Of a DNA stretch of 6,216 nucleotides, positions 5,488 through 6,216 are shown in pieces. The position numbers were made by a program, and so were the translations under genes. The stretch covers positions 1 through 6,216 of the forward strand of contig CAAEAB010000080.1 in the NCBI GenBank assembly GCA_900753685.1, in the 5' to 3' direction. The notes beneath the pieces were generated by a model. It searched no databases. It saw nothing but the letters and a program-made list of their open reading frames with translations, and was not told the origin of the DNA. Origin of the DNA: Lachnospiraceae bacterium (lineage in GTDB: Bacteria; Bacillota; Clostridia; Lachnospirales; Lachnospiraceae). Each line of letters opens with the position of its first letter. Within the stretch, counting starts at the first letter, position 1.

Positions 5488-5501
5488 CAAACAAATGTTC
5501 A
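5488..5501. promoter_or_regulatory. LexA box 3, just after the yneA transcription start
   Basis: CAAAC-AAAT-GTTCA has one good half-site (GTTC) and one with A for G (AAAC). Its AAAT centre is identical to that of box 1. It begins about 10 bases after the -10 element, over the predicted start region, and could act as a weaker auxiliary operator. Confidence 0.6.
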
Positions 5502-5559
5502 ATCAACATTTTGTGGATTGTAATAAAAAAGATAGATTGTTTTGCTGGGAGGGTTACAT

Positions 5560-5874
5560 ATGAAAAAATTATTTGTATTGATGGTTTTACTGGGAGTATT
5601 GTTTATTGTATTTATTTCCCCTGGAAATACAGTTGAGGCTCAGGCTGATGATTCCATGCGTATGAATGAGAGAAAGTATTTTACAAGTTATGTTGTAGAA
5701 AAGGGAGATACATTATGGGATATTGCGGAGCAGTACATGACTCCGGAATATGAATCTGTCAATTGTTACATCAGAGAAGTGATGGAAAGCAATCATCTGG
5801 AACATACAGTGATTAAACAGGGGCAGTTATTGATTTTACCTTATTATGCGGATGAGCCAATGACGGATCTGTGA
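5560..5874 (+). CDS. yneA: YneA-like SOS-induced cell division suppressor with LysM domain
   Basis: YneA blocks division during the SOS response in Bacillus; it is a short protein with one N-terminal membrane segment and a LysM domain that binds cell wall. This 104-residue product (B. subtilis YneA is about 105) has MKK, then a hydrophobic segment at 4-20 (LFVLMVLLGVLFIVFIS), an Ala-rich AQA-D at 27-30 that could be a signal-peptidase site, and a LysM domain at about 43-95 (YVVEKGDTLWDIAEQY ... IKQGQLLILPYY). ATG 5560 follows GGGAGGG (5547-5553) at 6 bases; a TTG at 5542 lies upstream of that site and is rejected. It diverges from lexA and its promoter holds LexA boxes, so induction by DNA damage is expected. 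Sequence similarity in LysM alone would not identify it; the name rests on architecture plus location. Confidence 0.87.
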   Translation: MKKLFVLMVLLGVLFIVFISPGNTVEAQADDSMRMNERKYFTSYVVEKGDTLWDIAEQYMTPEYESVNCYIREVMESNHLEHTVIKQGQLLILPYYADEPMTDL

Positions 5875-5886
5875 ATATTTTCTTCA

Positions 5887-5930
5887 GATTCAACATATAC
5901 TGGCATGGGAGGCTTGTATATGTCTGAATC
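5887..5930 (+). promoter_or_regulatory. Hairpin enclosing the ribosome binding site and start codon of the oxidoreductase gene
   Basis: GATTCA-ACATATAC (5887-5900) pairs with GTATATGT (5916-5923) and TGAATC (5925-5930), giving 14 base pairs with a single bulged C5924. The 15-base loop (5901-5915) contains the ribosome binding site GGGAGG (5907-5912). The ATG at 5920-5922 is paired in the stem. There is no T-tract, so it does not look like a terminator. The pairing is visible; any role in translation control is inference. Confidence 0.5.
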
Positions 5931-6216
5931 AGTATGGGAAAGGGACCTTCTCATTCCCGAAAGAAATAAATTAGAAGAGACTTTGAAAACCGATGTATGT
6001 ATTATTGGCGCCGGCCTGGCCGGCATTTTGACAGGCTATATGCTCTGGGAAGCCGGTTTAGATACGGTAATTTTAGAAGCAGACCGGATCGGTAGCGGCC
6101 AGACGCGGGGAACAACCGCTAAAATCACATCACAGCATGGATTAATTTACAGTAAATTATTGAAAAATTTTGGAAAAGCCGGAGTCTGGCAATATGCTGA
6201 CGCCAACGAAGCTGCC
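5920..6216 (+). CDS. FAD-dependent oxidoreductase (DAO/YhfW-like), N-terminal fragment
   Basis: Ninety-nine codons are visible and the frame is open at the window edge. After a 24-residue lead, TDVCIIGAGLAGILTGYMLWEAGLDTVILEAD (24-55) is a Rossmann FAD-binding unit: GAGLAG at 30-35 and the acidic Glu53 that contacts the adenosine ribose. GTTAKITSQHGLIYSKLL (64-81) and ANEAA (95-99) resemble the YhfW-type group of the D-amino-acid-oxidase family, which often carries a Rieske 2Fe-2S domain at the C-terminus; that part is outside the window. ATG 5920 follows GGGAGG (5907-5912) at 7 bases. It begins 45 bases after the yneA-like gene with no terminator between, so co-transcription is likely. The substrate cannot be told. 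The FAD-fold call is firm; the subfamily is from memory. Confidence 0.88.
   Translation, partial: MSESVWERDLLIPERNKLEETLKTDVCIIGAGLAGILTGYMLWEAGLDTVILEADRIGSGQTRGTTAKITSQHGLIYSKLLKNFGKAGVWQYADANEAA

Noticed and set aside
5542..5559. TTG start six codons upstream for the yneA-like gene
   Set aside because: It would place the GGGAGGG ribosome binding site inside the coding region; ATG 5560 has ideal spacing and gives the expected MKK signal-anchor start.
1..6216. Mobile elements, CRISPR arrays, tRNA or rRNA genes
   Set aside because: I saw no transposase, long terminal repeats, regularly spaced repeats or RNA-gene signatures; nearly all sequence is filled by conserved housekeeping genes.

Overview
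The window reads as ordinary chromosome from a low-GC Gram-positive, most likely a member of Lachnospiraceae or a close clostridial relative. The reasons are the style of Obg, L21 and LexA, the L27 precursor with a Prp-type cleavage site, Gram-positive (CGAAC/GTTCG-type) SOS boxes, strong AGGAGG-like ribosome binding sites and factor-independent terminators. The family assignment is inferred from recalled protein similarity only.

Layout. (1) Positions 1-155 hold the last 50 codons of a cytidylate-kinase-like protein, followed by hairpins that look like its terminator. (2) From about 261 there is a consensus-like sigma-A promoter, an L21-leader-type 5' UTR, and the ribosomal protein operon rplU-prp-rpmA, closed by a very strong hairpin terminator at 1331-1371. 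Prp is the cysteine protease that trims the N-terminus of L27, and its substrate is encoded next to it. (3) From 1421 to 4615 five tightly packed genes follow: obgE, yhbY, nadD, yqeK and rsfS. Three act on the ribosome (Obg GTPase, YhbY/YqeI, RsfS silencing factor), one makes NAD (nadD), and one degrades Ap4A (yqeK). No convincing promoter was found for this group, so partial readthrough of the rpmA terminator is possible. (4) Two hairpins at 4615-4719 separate rsfS from the convergent lexA.

(5) Positions 4732-5874 form an SOS control module. lexA (minus strand) and a yneA-like gene (plus strand; short, membrane-anchored, LysM-containing division suppressor) diverge from a 213-base intergenic region. 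It holds three LexA-box-like sites and a sigma-A promoter with both consensus hexamers and a 17-base spacer. One LexA box lies entirely inside that spacer, so LexA bound there should block yneA directly. DNA damage would cleave LexA and release the division inhibitor. (6) From 5920 to the end lies the N-terminus of an FAD-dependent oxidoreductase of the DAO/YhfW-like kind. It starts 45 bases after yneA with no visible terminator between them, so it may be co-transcribed with the SOS gene. Its start codon lies in a predicted hairpin with the ribosome binding site in the loop.

I see no mobile element, CRISPR array, tRNA or rRNA. Most of the window is well-known biology. The less ordinary parts are the dense SOS operator region, the oxidoreductase behind yneA in place of the yneB/ynzC genes known from Bacillus, and the hairpin over its start codon.
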